Shown: positions 11,501-23,846, counted from the stretch's first letter. The stretch: DNA of 64,000 nucleotides from Owenia fusiformis (GCA_903813345.2 CAIIXF020000010.1:8371669-8435668), one strand, 5' to 3'. Numbers and translations: made by a program. The notes: generated from the letters alone by a model not told the origin.

Positions 11501-14500
11501 TGCCAATCAGTCAACATTATATAAAGGACCGTGTTTTTTACAGAATGTTTTCAATAATTGGTTTAAGAGAAAAACATTGTTGAATTCAGTTCACCATATC
11601 GATACCTATCCTTTCATGTGTTGCCTTTCTAGATGTGTCCCATTTTTTAAAACATTTTTGATTTTCATATATTTTATCATCCAATTTCTACCATTTTTAA
11701 GTCTTTGGAGTACATGTCATACATACTTTTATCCCATACTTGGACGTGTTACAGGTACATGAAGTTGGTTTGTTAAAACTTATAATTTTCATCAGCGGGC
11801 AGATATAGCTTTACGTGCCGCTCTGAGCGGGCAGATATAGTATATCTGCCCGCTACGTCAAAATCGCCGCTCGCATATTTGTTCATAATTTGTAACGTTC
11901 GCTAGTGACTGTAAATGACAATGGAGAAAACACAGACAATCGGGATCTGTTTGATGGTTTAAAAAGGGAAGGAGCATCCACTTAATCAATCAAAAAATTC
12001 GAGAAAATAAATGTGGGAATATTTGAGAGAACAGGAAAATCCGCCCACGGCCACGATTGAACAATGTTAACCAGATGACCAAGATTGGTATGGGATAAAC
12101 ATATTATCGTATAGTCGGTTCAGGATTGGGATTATCCCTTGGCCTCGGGATAATCCCAATATCCTGAACCTTATATAGGATAATCTCTCTTGGTAGAAAA
12201 ATCTTTTATTCAACCTCATTATTTCAGTGCCTTGATTTCTTGAATAGTTTATTTATATCTTACACTCATCATGTGCAATAAAGATTGATTTGTAGAATTG
12301 GTATCTGTTCAAAATTAAAGTATTTTCATCAAAATTTGAAAATCTAGATAATCGTCGATTGTAAACCGATTATTTTTATAATGAAAATTGGAATGATTCT
12401 CCAGGATGTATTAGAGTTTTTAAGACATTTTACCCGTGATGCTTTTAGAGCTTCAATTTTACTTTGCAAATGCACAAGTTTGATTCCACCATCTAAAACA
12501 TTACCTCTAAATGTGTGTATCTTTTTATCCAATCTTTTTTCCACAGGAACTTAAACAGAACTTCGTTAATCTTATAAATGATTTTTTATTTAAAATTGTA
12601 CACAAGTTGTGCAATACCTAAAGTGTTGATAATATGGGCTTTACCAAAAAGTGTGAGTTTTTTTTGTTTTGTTTTTTATTATTCCAATTAATCCAATCTT
12701 TCAGTGCATTCATTTTTGTCGTTTCCTTAGTAAATACTTAAACATTTTAGAGGTTCTTGCTTAAAATTTATGCTCTCAAACTTTTCTCCACTTCCCTTGT
12801 AATTACCTAGCCAAATGCCCTCTGTTTTCTCTAAGTTCAAATTTAATCCTGAGATTTTACGGAACTCATTTATTGTTTTGATTGCTTCTTTAATAGAGCG
12901 CTTGTTTGATAGAGTGAGAGTAAGTGTTGTCTGCATGTTGGACTATTTTGATTTCATCAATTTCTATTTTGATTCCTTCAACTCTACAATTATTTCTTAA
13001 TTTGTTAGTCATAATTTTTACTCATATAATGAAAGTTAGTTTAGAAGCAGGCATCCTTGTCGAATACCCTTTCTTATTTTAATTTCTTTTGGTAAATGAC
13101 CATTATTATTGATTATCAACTTTGGATTATTGCAAAGTAGCTTTATCCATCTTATAAAACATGGACCAGTACTTTAAACATGAATTCAATCATGAATTTA
13201 AACAATGAAACGCTTTTTAAAAAATCCACACTGATTGATAATCTATGAATCCAAAAATCATGAAAAATTGTTTCACATTTCTAAATTTTATTTTCCAGTG
13301 ACAATGTGCGCAAGTTATGGCATGGTGGCAAAATAAATGGTATACTTGTGATCAACACTAACGAAACTGCAGACCCAAAGTCCTTCTCACCAGATGATTC
13401 CTGTCCTAATAAAGGCACAAGTATGTCTATGCCTATTCTATGGGGTCCTTTTCTACTGTGTAGCATCATAAGGTTCAAACAGCACTTTACAATGCGATTC
13501 ACCAAATTAAACCTTTTCCAAAAATACTGTAAAGTGCTGTTTTCCAGACTGGGTGGTTGACCTTGGTTGATGTACTCTTCTGAAACCTGAGCAGCCACAA
13601 TGCCTTAATTTTCAACAACTTTTCTTTGAATGCACACTGAAACAATAAACAAAGAATACATATTTACCAAAAAGTGCTGATTCAATAAAGTCCAGTGTGC
13701 CCAGCCCACAGTTATAGATGGTTTCAAGATTCTTGGAATTTAACTTCACATCAATTTTCCAAATTAAACAGCACATATCGTGTAATAATTTATTATACAT
13801 GCTCTGGTAGCCAGAGCAGAGGATTTATCAATTTATAGAAGATTTATTTATCTGTCGAATGTTCTGTATTCAAAGCTTAATCTTTTCAATTGCAGGTATG
13901 TATAAAGAAGATGCAGATTATCAGCATTGTAAAACTGTCACCTGGAACCTGGGAGCTACAGGGTTAATGTTTGAAGATTTCAATGGACCAATCATAGCCC
14001 TTGCAAATCAAACAGAAGTAGACTACATAATCAATGATGTAAGTGAATTCTTTTTTGAGAGGATGTCAATATATCAACAATTATTGTGGAAAATGAAATA
14101 TTCCCATCCACTTCAAATGTTATTTTAAGTTCACTTTCCACACTAGTTTTGTTTAGAAATTCAACAAAAAAGTCATGATGTTAAATTATTTGACTTCCCC
14201 TATCAATATCAATATTTAGACGCCATACCTAAATTTTAAGTATCTGTCTGTATTTGTATTGACTCTGCGTTTGAGAGCTCCATTTTGTTGTTCAGGCAAA
14301 TAATGGTTATGAAATTTGACGTTTTGAATATTTTTCATTCCAAAGGAAATAATAGATAAAGTCTTGCATCCAGTATAATTCAATATTTTCTAAAATATCA
14401 TATGCACAAAAACTTTACTATGGATGATTTTATATTTGTATTTCAGTGTTACGAGCGATTTAACAAACCTGTAAATGGTGAGCCACGTGAGTACCCACTA

Positions 14501-17500
14501 TGCTCGGCTGAACTCAAGGCTAGAATGGATGCGGCCAAAGACACACCTACTTGTCAAAGAAGATCAAACCTCATTCAGAATCTCAATCCAGGTACAGTTT
14601 GAAACATGTTATTGGTGTCCAGCTTTTCATTTTATGTCTTCACTCTATACTACATGCTTTCCTGCTAGCTGGTTTAGGGCATTAACCACTTATGTCTAAT
14701 ACCAGTGGAAGGGCTAATGTAACACTAAATATAGCTAAATATAGCTTGAATGACTGGAGTAGTTTTTTGTGAATGATGCATAAGGAGCACTTTACAAACT
14801 TAACATGGGGTCTTGAATACTAGTATGTTTTTTCTGGAAATACTAATTTTTTGCTGTTCCTTATTTGAGTGATGGAAATGTCAAAGGATATTGTGCATCA
14901 TACAGTCATTTCTTTTAATACACTGTCTTTGTTTTTATCACAGATTCAGGTTTGTATCATAATAATTAATTGTATATTGATTTTTAAATAGTCTTTGGTT
15001 TCATTGTGCCATTGTGATGCAAAATTATTCACTGTTTGCCTTTTTCATTTCATAGTTATTCTTTTGGTCAAACATGGCATGATATGTCCTTCTATGTCTT
15101 TTAATGAATGTTGACTCAGTGTCTCACCTGGCAATGTATAGCCTGTTTCTTTCAAAAAATTTCTATTTAAGTACATATTGATGCATTTAAGTATGTATTG
15201 ATGAAAAGCAATCACAGTTCTAATCCTCACAACAGAAAAGTTGTATTGTACACATTTTTAAATGTCTGATATTAATTTTTTCAAATTAAGGCATTAACAT
15301 TATTTGAACATGATTTACAACTTTACTTTTTTAAATTTAAATTTTAGATCATTTCTGTGACCCCCTGGGGGACTACAATGTTTATTCAAGTCTAAAGGCC
15401 GTAAAGAACAATGAAACATTGGCCGTTAAGTCAATAATCATGGCTACAACACGGGTAAGTACAATCATCTCTCTACTTAATATTTGTCAACATGTGCAGT
15501 ACAGCACTTTGGCAGGCCTTGGAAGTCTTCTAAAATGACGCTAATTGTTATAGCTTATTTGCTATCAAGCTACCATTGAAATCTGCAGAAGTGTGTATGA
15601 AATTTTTTTTTAAAAGTTGATTGAGATTCACAGGGCAGAAATACATGTATCTGTAAAGACGATTTATCAAAGTTTTGAAATCTAAATCTTAAAAGCTGTG
15701 TTTTATTAATTTAAGCTCGATGGATTCTCATTATTCGACAACCTCTACCCCAGCGCAGATTCTGCTATTACTGGTACAATTGCATTACTTGCTGCCGCTG
15801 AAGCCATTGGAAAGGTCAAAGGTCAAATTATAAATGATGATAGTGCTAAAGATGTCCTATTTGTATTTTACCAAGGCGTAAGTTGAATTTATTTTTATAT
15901 AGCCTGAATAAACTTTAATAGTGCACACAAACAAAACTTTAAAAGAACTAAAATGTAAAATTTTATGGACTTAAATTCTTTTAATTTAAACTTTAAATAA
16001 ATCACAATAACATGATGGAAAAGTTTATTTGGTTTTCTTGATTTCTGAACATAATGGCAAAAAGCAGGAAGAAGATGTCATATGCATTTATTTTCCCATC
16101 AGATTAATAATGTCATTGAAATGTAATATAGAAGAACAATACCATATTTTTGTAACCATATGTATTTTTTTATTTTAGGAAGCATTTGATTACATTGGCT
16201 CTAGTAGGCTGGCATATGATATGTCAAAAGGAAACTTTCCTTATCAGTTCCAAGATAATGGTGGCACAAAAGATTACATGAGACTCCACCCAATAGGTGA
16301 CTGAACTAGTGTTAGAACATTGGCAAATACAAGACATGTAGCAGCTTTTCATCTATTTTACAGTTATATGCATAGATTAATGTTATTTTCTGCAATTTTA
16401 ATTCTTTGTAAATAAGGTTTTCAACTCAAATTGTATAGAAAAATAGACTCTTTATTCTCATTTTAGTGAAAATGATACATTTTGAGCAGTTTAAATGATG
16501 CCAAGCCAAGAGAAAATGTTTATTGGTCAGATTCTTATATTATATGGCCTATTGCCAATCAATTTTCTTTGCACAAATTGTAGCCTACCTCGTCTAATGT
16601 TGAGATTTACTTCGTTATGTTGTTTTTATTTAGGTTTGGATAACATAGAGAGTATATTGGAAGTTAACCAAGTGGGTTTAAGTGATGAGGGCTCAATATG
16701 GGCTCATACAGATCCTCTCAGCCAGAAGGCACACCCAGATGTTAAAACTATGGTAGGTACTGTTACAACAGAAATATCATGAAGTTCAAAGAATTAGGGA
16801 ATGTCTTTTTGTCTGTTCATTTAGCTGGAGGTGATGGCTTTGTATTCAAGAATACTCCACACTGATGTACCAATTTTACTCCAGTTTTTTTAGTGGATGT
16901 ATAAACTCTTCTCTAATTTTCAAAAATTCACTGTGGATGTACAAATTCTCCAGTTTTCAAAATTGTTGCTCAGTTTCAAAATGGCGGCTGTGTTTTTCAT
17001 TTTTTAGACCTTGCACTTCAGAAAGTTATTTCTGATCTGAAATATGTATGAATTAGTAAATGAAATAATGAAGTCCAAAATAATAAGGGCAAAACAACTG
17101 GAATCATATTTTTATTGTTTGTTTCTTACTCAATTTCAGATTGAACACATAACTGAGAAACTGAAATCAAGTGGGACAGTTGCTAATTTAAGCATTAGCC
17201 AACCTTCAAGCAGTCAACCTCTCCCTCCAGCCTCCCTTCAGAGTTTCCTCAAGTATACAGCTCTGCCAGGGGTGGTCATAACTGATCATAAAAGTCAATT
17301 CACAAATCAGTGAGTACAGTACATTGCTGTAAAACATAAAATTTAAGATTGAATTATAATGCCTTGTAATTATGATGAATGCAAAAAACATTTAAACTGT
17401 AATAATATCACAACCTTGGACTCTTTAGGATGAGTTAATTAATTATCTATTTGTTGTGCTAATTAGGCTCCCAAAAGGCAAAACTGTTGAAATCAGAATA

Positions 17501-20500
17501 AATCAAATTTGTTACTTAAAGCCAGTTAAAGGTATTACTTTGTAACTAAAGTATTCTTCATTGTTTTGTTGCTAAGGTATTACAACAGTAGATTAGACAC
17601 AGCAATGAAGATCAATGCTGACTACCCAGCTGCTGAAAATGACACGTTTAACTTCACAACTCCTGCTGCTCAGCAAATTGTAAAGGTCGCAACAACTGTT
17701 GCTAAGACATTGTTTACCCTAGCAACAGGAGTGAATGATACATCAAACGTTGAAGCAGATTTATCATCAGTAAGTTAATAGTGTTTTCAATGGATGACAT
17801 TGTTTTCTATCAGCTAATATTTTGTTTTTGTCAGCATTCCATAAATTTTGCAGTTGTTTTGACATGATATTATACCTTTAAGCATATTATTAGCATGTAC
17901 ATTTTATTGGTCAACACTGGTAATTTATCCAGTCCAATCATGCTAAGCACTACATTCACTTCATATTGTAGACAATGATCAGCCACATTTTTCTACCAGC
18001 TGTTGACATTCATATTTCATCAGTTTCCTTTAAACCATACAATTTGCAAATCAATAGCAGTATTTCCTTTTCGCGATCATGTGAGCACACCAAATCGTGA
18101 AATTTTTTTTATATTTAAGAATAATCACACTGAATTAAAAGAATGATCCAAATCAGTTGCACACAATCATGTTTGCTTCAAATGCAAAGCAGGTTTAATA
18201 AATACTTATGTTTATTTTTCAGGTGAATATGCTCATCTACTGTATACTGCACAATCCAAATTGTTCATTATTTCAAGAAATCTTAGAAAAAAACAATGCT
18301 GGTGTTTTAGGTGAGTTATATCTCTATAGGTGTCTGCACAGGCCAGGGATTCCTTATAGGCCAATTTGTGAAATGCCAGACAAAACGATTCTGATACAAT
18401 TAAAGCTAAAAGCTACTGTTCATGTCTGGTTCTACCTTTAACAGCTGCATTATGACAGTATGTTTCACTATTAAAGCATGACCTAAAAGCAAATAAAGTT
18501 ATATAGTAAAAGTGAAAAAATTATTAGCAGAATGTTTATCCTATACAACACATCGGTAGAGTTTGATACAATATTTTTCTGAAAATACTGAATTTTAAAT
18601 AACACTCTCGTTTAGTAAGTGGTGTGACAATTGCAAAACTAAAAAGATCATGCACTATCATTTTTAAAGACAATTAATGCAAAGTGAAAAATTCCTTAAT
18701 TAGTTAATGAAAACATGAATGAAATTCTACGAAAAGTCAGTCTTCCCTAGTGCTTATGTTTTTTTTTCATGTTTTCTTTATTTCACGATAATAAGTCATA
18801 CAATACAGTGTAGTAGTAGTAGTGGTTAAGTCAGTCTTCCCTAGTGGGGATGACTGACCATAACCCCTCACTTTCTGGACACAAGTGCTCTACCACTGAG
18901 CTATGCAAAGTGAGAACTTTCTTGATACATGTACTTATGTTCAGAGCATCTAACACAGTTTCTACCAAAGGCTACTAGTATTTATGATGCAAATAATAGG
19001 TTAATTGTACAGGTGTTTTAATTAGAATCAAAATCAGAGAGAGTAAAACTCATAATTGTAAAATTCTTTCAGCTTCGAGGCCATATCCAACATATGTAGG
19101 GGTTAATACTAACAGAAATACACACACAACGTTAGTGCAAAGACTATTAGTGCATTACCTCGGAGATAAGCTGGAGAGTGTTACTGAGAAAAAAGATTGT
19201 AAGGCAGAGACAACAGATAAGGTTTGTTGTGGAGCTTTTACTTGTTGATATTGTTCATTTAGGTTTTGTATTTCAATTGTTGCTATTATATGTTGCTATT
19301 TTTATGAATTTTGAGATGTTTTAGTCTTTTCATCACCCTCATTTTAGATATTATATCACTTCATAAAAGAACCCTATGTTACTAGATACGATTCCTTTTT
19401 AGTGTGCTCTGAAATCCCAATCTATAGTAAAAGCTATCTAATCCAAGTGGCACTCAGACCAAAAGTGTTTGGAATAGCAGATGTTTCAAGGGAGCCAATG
19501 GGAGATTACAAATTTGCTACTGAGAGAAAGTTCATATTGAAAGGCGTTCCGATGACAGAGGGGTTCACAAAGTCTGGTTTTGCTAAATATCAATTTTATA
19601 GGAAAGCGTTCAAAAAGTGTGATTGTAAAACTTTCCAGGACTTATATTGTTGAACACAATAAAACTTTCAGAATTCTTGAACATCTCTAGACAATGCTAT
19701 CCTCAATGCTATTGTATATTTCCAGGTGTTTAAGTACCTCTGGGTGAATGGCCCTAAGAACAGCACCTCGGGAGAGAGGATGCCCCTGTGTGTAAGAAGC
19801 ACTACTAACTTCTCTATAGCCACATCTCCTGCCTTTGTTATTGATGGTAAGAACATTTTATGAGCCAGGTCTGAATATCAATACCTCTTCAAAACATGTT
19901 TCAATATGTGTCTTCTGCTTCTGTGTAAATTACCTGTATTATGTGGCGGAATTATAACTGAATCAACTGACCGCTGCCAGGGTGAACATAATGAGTCATT
20001 ATGAAATCAAATTTTCTGAGTGCCTCATTTACTCATCCTAATTCTAGAGAACTTCATGTTTTAATAGAGCCTTATTCCTTTCCAGATTATAACTGGGCTA
20101 GTGGGGAATATTCCACATGGAGTGAATCTGTGTGGCAAACTAATGCAATCAAAGTACGAGTGTTTATGGTCCCAAGTCAACAAAGACAGGTAAAGTAAAA
20201 GTGAAAATCATTGTGAATAGTTTTAAATGTTGCATTGAAATGAAAATGTGTTGTTAATGCATTAAAATGAAAAAGAATTATGAATGCATTGAGATTTGAG
20301 ATGTTCCAAAAATGCATTGAATTTTTCAATATTGCAATGAAATAGACATTTCTGAATATTGCATTAAAAGGAAAATTCTCAAGTTTGTAATTGACATAAA
20401 GCAAATTCAAGAAAGAGATCATACAACTGGGAATCACGGGATACTGTCTCACGATTATTTTGTTAGTTTATGAATGCATTGAGATGTTCCAAAAATGCAT

Positions 20501-23329
20501 TGAATTTTTCAATATTGCAATGAAATAGACATTTCTGAATATTGCATTAAAAGGGAAATTCTCAAGTTTGTAATTGACATAAAACAAATTCAAGAAAGAG
20601 ATCATACAGAATATTTATTGAAATGTTTGCATAAGAATTTAGCATTTTGCAGTATGATTGTTCATAAGCATAAACGTATTAATCTTGCACATTTGTTTAA
20701 TGTTTATATAATTTTTGCTTTAGTCATTAGCTTACATGCCTATTAACATAGTCATTATTGTTTGGTATGCTTCCTGAGCATTCCATTGCATATTTGAAGA
20801 TCGATTTTTCATATTTTAAGGCATTCCTTATATTAGTCCCTGCCCTAGAATATATTGCAAACAGCCTCCATCTCATAGGCATAATTTTAAAGTTGACCAA
20901 TGCATTCCTTTAAAGGGACATCAGAAGGGATATTCATAGAATATCTATCTTTGACTTGTTAAATTACAAACCTAGAGTTTGGACATGGCCTTGACCTTTA
21001 TTTATCATTAACTTGACCTTCATGACCTCCAACCATTAACACAGAATTTGAATATGATAGTAACATATGACCTTGAGTTAATCTTTGATCTTTAACAAAC
21101 CCGTCCCTACCCCCTCCCTCCTTGTATGTTTGAAGCTTCATTCCCTCATCTTCTACAAAAGTATGATAATGCTAAACAGAATCTTTATTTATGCTAGCCT
21201 AAGCGTGAACATATTCAAGGATTGAACTAATTATTTTTGCTTTGTAATTTTAACACTAGGTGGCGACTCTGTGTGCTGGTTTGGCAATAACCGCAATAGC
21301 GTTACTAGGTGGCGCTTTTTTGGCGTCAAACCGTGCAGAAGTTTTGTTTAGTGGATAGTCTTTAAGGCATGATGCTTTTATTACCTTGCATTATAATAGC
21401 ATTATTAAAGGTTCGCCTCTCATTAAATTCTACACATATACAATCTAATTAACAATCATCTACACATCTAGAAAATGAAATGAATGAATCTCAACACTCC
21501 AATTATTTAGAATACACATTTCTTCAGCTCAAAAGGCTAACTCAATTATCTCTCACTTGCCAAACGTTAAACATAAAACAAATTTGTTTATGAGTAGAAT
21601 TTGCATTTCATGTGAAATGTATGAGATTGTGCATTTATATATTGAAAGATGAGACATCAGTGATGAAATTGCCAAATTTTGTTCTTAGTTGTGTTCCATC
21701 TTTAATATAAAATTGCCAGTCTGGTGAATGTTCATGCTGTTTTCATGAATAAAAGTAGAAAACAGAGAAATTGTGGAAATGTTTCAGGATTACAGTTTAT
21801 ATGATAAAAACTAGCCTTGCCCAAGTCGGTCTCTTTTACTTTTACTTCTATTATGACCGCCGTAATAATTCAAGATCAGATTAGTAAAAAATACCGACTT
21901 GGGCAAGGCTAGATAAAAACCTAATGTGGGTTATTTCATTCCCAACAATTTCAGTGGTTACTCTGGTGACTGATTTGTAGTTAATAAGCTCTTAGCAGTT
22001 TAAACCATTCAATTAGATTTGCATCCATATTCTGCCACTTCTTTTATACTGCTAAGAGCATACTGCTAAGATTTGAACATGTAGATGATGCTTGGATTGG
22101 GGCTAAGCTGTAGCTTCGTATGCTTCTCCTTTACAAACCTAGGAGTCAGGTGAAAGTTAGTTTGAAAGCTTATGGGGGATCCACTGCTCAACATTTTAAA
22201 GACATTTTGCTCGCAATAAAACCTTCTAGCTGACTAAAATAGCACTCAAGATATTTGAATAATTGAATATTTGAATCAAAATGTTTTTAAAATGCAGAAA
22301 TAGTGAAATAAGGTGAATCTATGCAATAAGGAACATGAAAATTATATAAAAAAAACATATTATTATTTCTCATTTTATTTATTAGAGAAATGCTTGAGGC
22401 ATTTTTCTTAATATATAATTTTCATATCTTCCATCTGAAACATAGAGACAAATTCTTGTATATATTGCAAAAGTACCCCCACTAGTCTAATCAGTTGAGG
22501 CCTGTTAAATGCATGTACTAATTTTATTTAAGTTTAAAGTACCAGAAAATGTTTAACCCTCTCTCAACTTAAATTGTGTTACTGCAAAGTCTTATTACAA
22601 TATGACTTTTTGTCATGCATTTAGGATAAATGTGCACTTCACAGTTATGTGCACTTTTGGCTTTGACTAGGTCCAGACTCCAGATATTTTCATGTGTTTT
22701 AAGCCAAGCAGCAAGGCGGCTGTTACCTCACTTTTATAAAAAAAAATATAGATATATTCATTTTGATGTTTTTTTCAAATAAAACTGAAATTGCTCAAAA
22801 TATATTGTTTCTCATTAATAGGTGAAGGCAACTTAATAGTATGCATGAAGATTGTAGATTGTAGTGAAAAACTAACACTAACAATTAATTGTCATCGTTA
22901 TGAACCATTCACAATTAATTCAATTGAAATAGCATGTCAATTGGCAATGTATATTGCTTACAAAATCTTTGCTCATCAATTCAGTTCTTTTATATTGTTT
23001 GAATCATTTGAGACATTTTTAACATCCGTTTACTAAAGAGACTTACAAAAGCTTTCAAAGACTATAATATGTTTCCCATATTGTGTCATTTCTTCATCAA
23101 AATATGTTAAGACTGTACCATACCTACTCCCATTCAAAATCAAAGATAGATATAAACACAAAAGTTTAGTTATTAAGATAACTTAACATTTCTCCTCTTC
23201 TATTTTCAGATTGGCACCTTACTCGGGGGACTTGGGCTTTTTATTCTGTCTCTGGGAATGATGGTACTGTTTGAGAAACGTGCTGGTCTCTTATTCCCGA
23301 ATGAGTCAGTAAGGACGAGTGAATATTAA
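5529..23329 (+). CDS. NCSTN: nicastrin, gamma-secretase subunit (17 coding exons)
   Basis: Exons: 5529-5568, 8142-8246, 9791-9914, 13299-13420, 13896-14038, 14447-14591, 15348-15454, 15716-15877, 16179-16296, 16634-16752, 17140-17309, 17577-17769, 18223-18310, 19073-19221, 19726-19846, 20086-20189, 23210-23329. They sum to 2130 bases, 709 aa, all phases agreeing. Exon 1 encodes a signal peptide (MGFKFIFLVLVHLGG). Recognisable family segments include THQIGC, the aminopeptidase-like fold around GEAFDYIGSSRLAYDM (Glu317, DYIGS at 320-324), WAHTDPLSQK, SQPLPPASLQSFL, EYSTWSES and a single C-terminal membrane helix in exon 17 (about 671-691) with a short cytosolic tail. Nicastrin is the large glycosylated ectodomain subunit that gates substrate entry to gamma-secretase (presenilin, APH-1, PEN-2), which cleaves Notch and APP-type proteins. 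The long introns are full of mobile elements. The frame is intact throughout, so the gene looks functional. Confidence 0.95.
5780..6560. repeat. foldback-type element in nicastrin intron 1, with a nested insertion
   Basis: About 5841-5979 and 6346-6484 are near-perfect inverted copies of each other (for example GTGACCTTTGAAATCGAATT reads back near 6460-6475). The loop carries a segment (about 6058-6227) absent from the related copy at 7140-7165. It is flanked by GGAGGTT on both sides, as expected of a later insertion with a 7-bp target duplication. The outer tail (6483-6547, ...CTCGAAGTGAGTAAG) is inverted again at 6867-6935. No protein domain is recognisable in the short ORFs here. Confidence 0.7.
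6809..7470 (+). mobile_element. tRNA-derived-type SINE split by a later insertion
   Basis: The head (CTGGATAGCAAGT ... GTGGTGGCTAGCC, 6812-6851) and the tail (AGTGCATCAGACTT ... TTTGATTCCC, then TCTGTATCTGACTTA, 7281-7400) match, in order, the uninterrupted copy at 7787-7990. An RNA polymerase III B-box-like GATTTGATTCCC is present. The two halves are separated by the element at 6867-7269. Confidence 0.55.
6867..7269. mobile_element. 403-bp non-autonomous element inserted in a SINE, 10-bp target duplication
   Basis: GCTCAGTCTT stands directly on both sides (6857-6866 and 7270-7279). The inserted sequence is the same family as 5780-6560 (third copy of the GTGACCTTTGAAATCGAATT block at 6949) and ends ...CGATGAACAGTTTAA. 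It shows no transposase. The ORF spanning 6757-7260 is a by-product of the repeat. Confidence 0.6.
7555..7645. repeat. short direct and inverted repeats around TGCGGAATATG
   Basis: Two direct copies of TACTCAC(C/T)TGCGGAATATG (near 7562 and 7587) are followed by two inverted relatives (ATACCGCAGATGAATATG near 7608 and ATACCGCAGGTG near 7630). Together they can fold into a hairpin. Confidence 0.6.
7787..7990 (+). mobile_element. SINE copy in nicastrin intron 1
   Basis: CTGGATAGCAAGT at its head and CATCAGACTT, GGGATTCCC and GTCTGTATCTGGCTT further on match the split copy at 6809-7470 in the same order. The GGGATTCCC segment resembles a degenerate B box. It does not fold as a functional tRNA. 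Confidence 0.5.
10455..11605. repeat. inverted-repeat element inserted in the LINE
   Basis: AGTATCGATATGGTGAACT at 10455 reads back near 11587-11605, and GTTTCTCTTAAACCA near 10487 reads back as GGTTTAAGAGAAA near 11559. The arms are about 55 bases and 1.15 kb apart. The interior contains the smaller element at 10584-11003. No coding potential was recognised. Confidence 0.5.
10584..11003. mobile_element. 420-bp miniature inverted-repeat element
   Basis: TATATATCACGCGGTCCT at the left end is mirrored by AGGACCGCGTGATATATA at the right, and similarity continues inward for over 100 bases (GAGTCTCATACTGCAC and GTGCAGTATGAGACTC). The centre also folds (TTTTGGTCCCCAGCTG against CTCGGGACCAAAA), so the whole unit is one long imperfect hairpin. 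A right-half relative occurs at 41790-41955. Confidence 0.75.
11790..12185. repeat. two strong hairpins in nicastrin intron 3
   Basis: 11826-11854 is a perfect palindrome with 14-base arms (AGCGGGCAGATATA, one-base centre); an extra copy of the arm lies at 11794. 12117-12170 is a second hairpin (GGTTCAGGATTGGGATTATC mirrored as GGGATAATCCCAATATCCTG). Pieces of both hairpins are fused at 41405-41460, so they belong to one repeat family. Confidence 0.6.
18800..18909 (-). mobile_element. tRNA-derived SINE fragment in nicastrin intron 13
   Basis: Read on the minus strand, CATAGCTCAGTGGTAGAGCA is a textbook tRNA D-arm with an A box. A weak B-box region (GGGGTTATGGTCAGTC) follows, then a (TAC)n-like tail. 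The 17-base string GTCAGTCTTCCCTAGTG occurs at 18830-18846 and again at 18736-18752. The acceptor stem and T arm do not close, so it is not a working tRNA gene. Confidence 0.6.
19348..19653 (+). CDS. candidate alternative 3'-terminal exon of nicastrin (intronic ORF)
   Basis: Within nicastrin intron 14 an open frame of 101 codons starts directly after an acceptor-like CCCTCATTTTAG, in phase 0, which is the phase in which exon 14 ends. It stops with TGA at 19651. An AATAAA signal follows at 19658. Splicing exon 14 to it would give about 595 + 101 residues and remove the membrane helix, that is, a secreted ectodomain form. The peptide (ILYHFIKEPYVTRYDSFLVC onward, ending CKTFQDLYC) matches no family I recognise. 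It could instead be a relic of an unrelated retrocopy. Confidence 0.35.
   Translation: MLYHFIKEPYVTRYDSFLVCSEIPIYSKSYLIQVALRPKVFGIADVSREPMGDYKFATERKFILKGVPMTEGFTKSGFAKYQFYRKAFKKCDCKTFQDLYC
20279..20608. repeat. local direct duplication in nicastrin intron 16
   Basis: About 140 bases starting near AATGCATTGAGAT (20282) recur almost unchanged near 20472, through CAAGAAAGAGATCATACA in both copies (near 20410 and 20592). The high identity suggests a recent event. No coding content was recognised. Confidence 0.75.
20609..23209 (+). other. remainder of nicastrin intron 16
   Basis: Apart from the miniature element at 21812-21911, I see no coding exon. Paired low-similarity segments (GCTAAGAGCATACTGCTAAG near 22055) suggest older repeat debris. 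Confidence 0.5.
21812..21911. mobile_element. 100-bp miniature element with 9-bp target duplication
   Basis: Ends TAGCCTTGCCCAAGTCGGT and ACCGACTTGGGCAAGGCTA are perfect inverted repeats of 19 bases. GATAAAAAC flanks it on both sides (21803-21811 and 21912-21920). It is too small to encode anything and probably moved by a transposase supplied in trans. Confidence 0.85.
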
Positions 23330-23846
23330 TAATATTAAAAGAATTGAAAGCAAGACTCATTTTGTGTCATGTGCAGTAAGAATGAGGGATAAACTGGAAA
23401 AGGGCTGATTTCTTAATGAAACGAGAGATAATGAACTCCATGTTAAAATCACTGGAAGTACCAGAACTCCAGTTTAAAGTGAAGCCTTAGATCCAGCTTT
23501 GACTGAGTGAGAATTTCAGTAAAAGTATGGATTTTTATATACAGATCACGAGAGAAAGTTGGAGACTCAGCGGTTTCACATTTCCAGACCAGTTTAATAA
23601 TTGTCGTATAATTTGTCCACGCTTGTAATATATATTGGACCCTCTTGTAAGTTGCACTTTCTAGAAAAATCTAACAATGGAATTAAATGTGATGTAATTT
23701 GTATTACCACATTCACTAGGTTGGATGATGAAATGATGAAATTTCTGAGCAATTTAGTCAAAGAAGAAATTGATCATTTTGATCTTTTTGATACGAGAAG
23801 GTTTAATGAAATACTTAATGAGGTATTAAAACAAGATCAAAGAGAT

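Larger units (their letters stand above)
10030..13160 (-). mobile_element. decayed non-LTR retrotransposon (LINE) in nicastrin intron 3
   Basis: Minus-strand protein remnants lie in the right order for one LINE. At about 12936-12727 is a reverse-transcriptase palm segment (TLTLSNKRSIKEAIKTINEF, then KISGLNLNLEKTE), normally just after the YADD motif. At 12544-12344 comes the post-RT segment (GNVLDGGIKLVHLQSKIEAL, KASRVKCL). At 10361-10038 is a C-terminal segment with C-x2-C and a downstream His (KCIECNVDQDIEHLIF), as in L1/Tx1-type elements. Frames are broken by stops, and at least one other element is inserted between the second and third segments. It is dead. The clade assignment is from remembered motif patterns. 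Confidence 0.65.

Noticed and set aside
18800-18909. tRNA gene on the minus strand
   Set aside because: Only the D-arm region is convincing; the T arm and acceptor stem do not pair, as in a tRNA-derived SINE.
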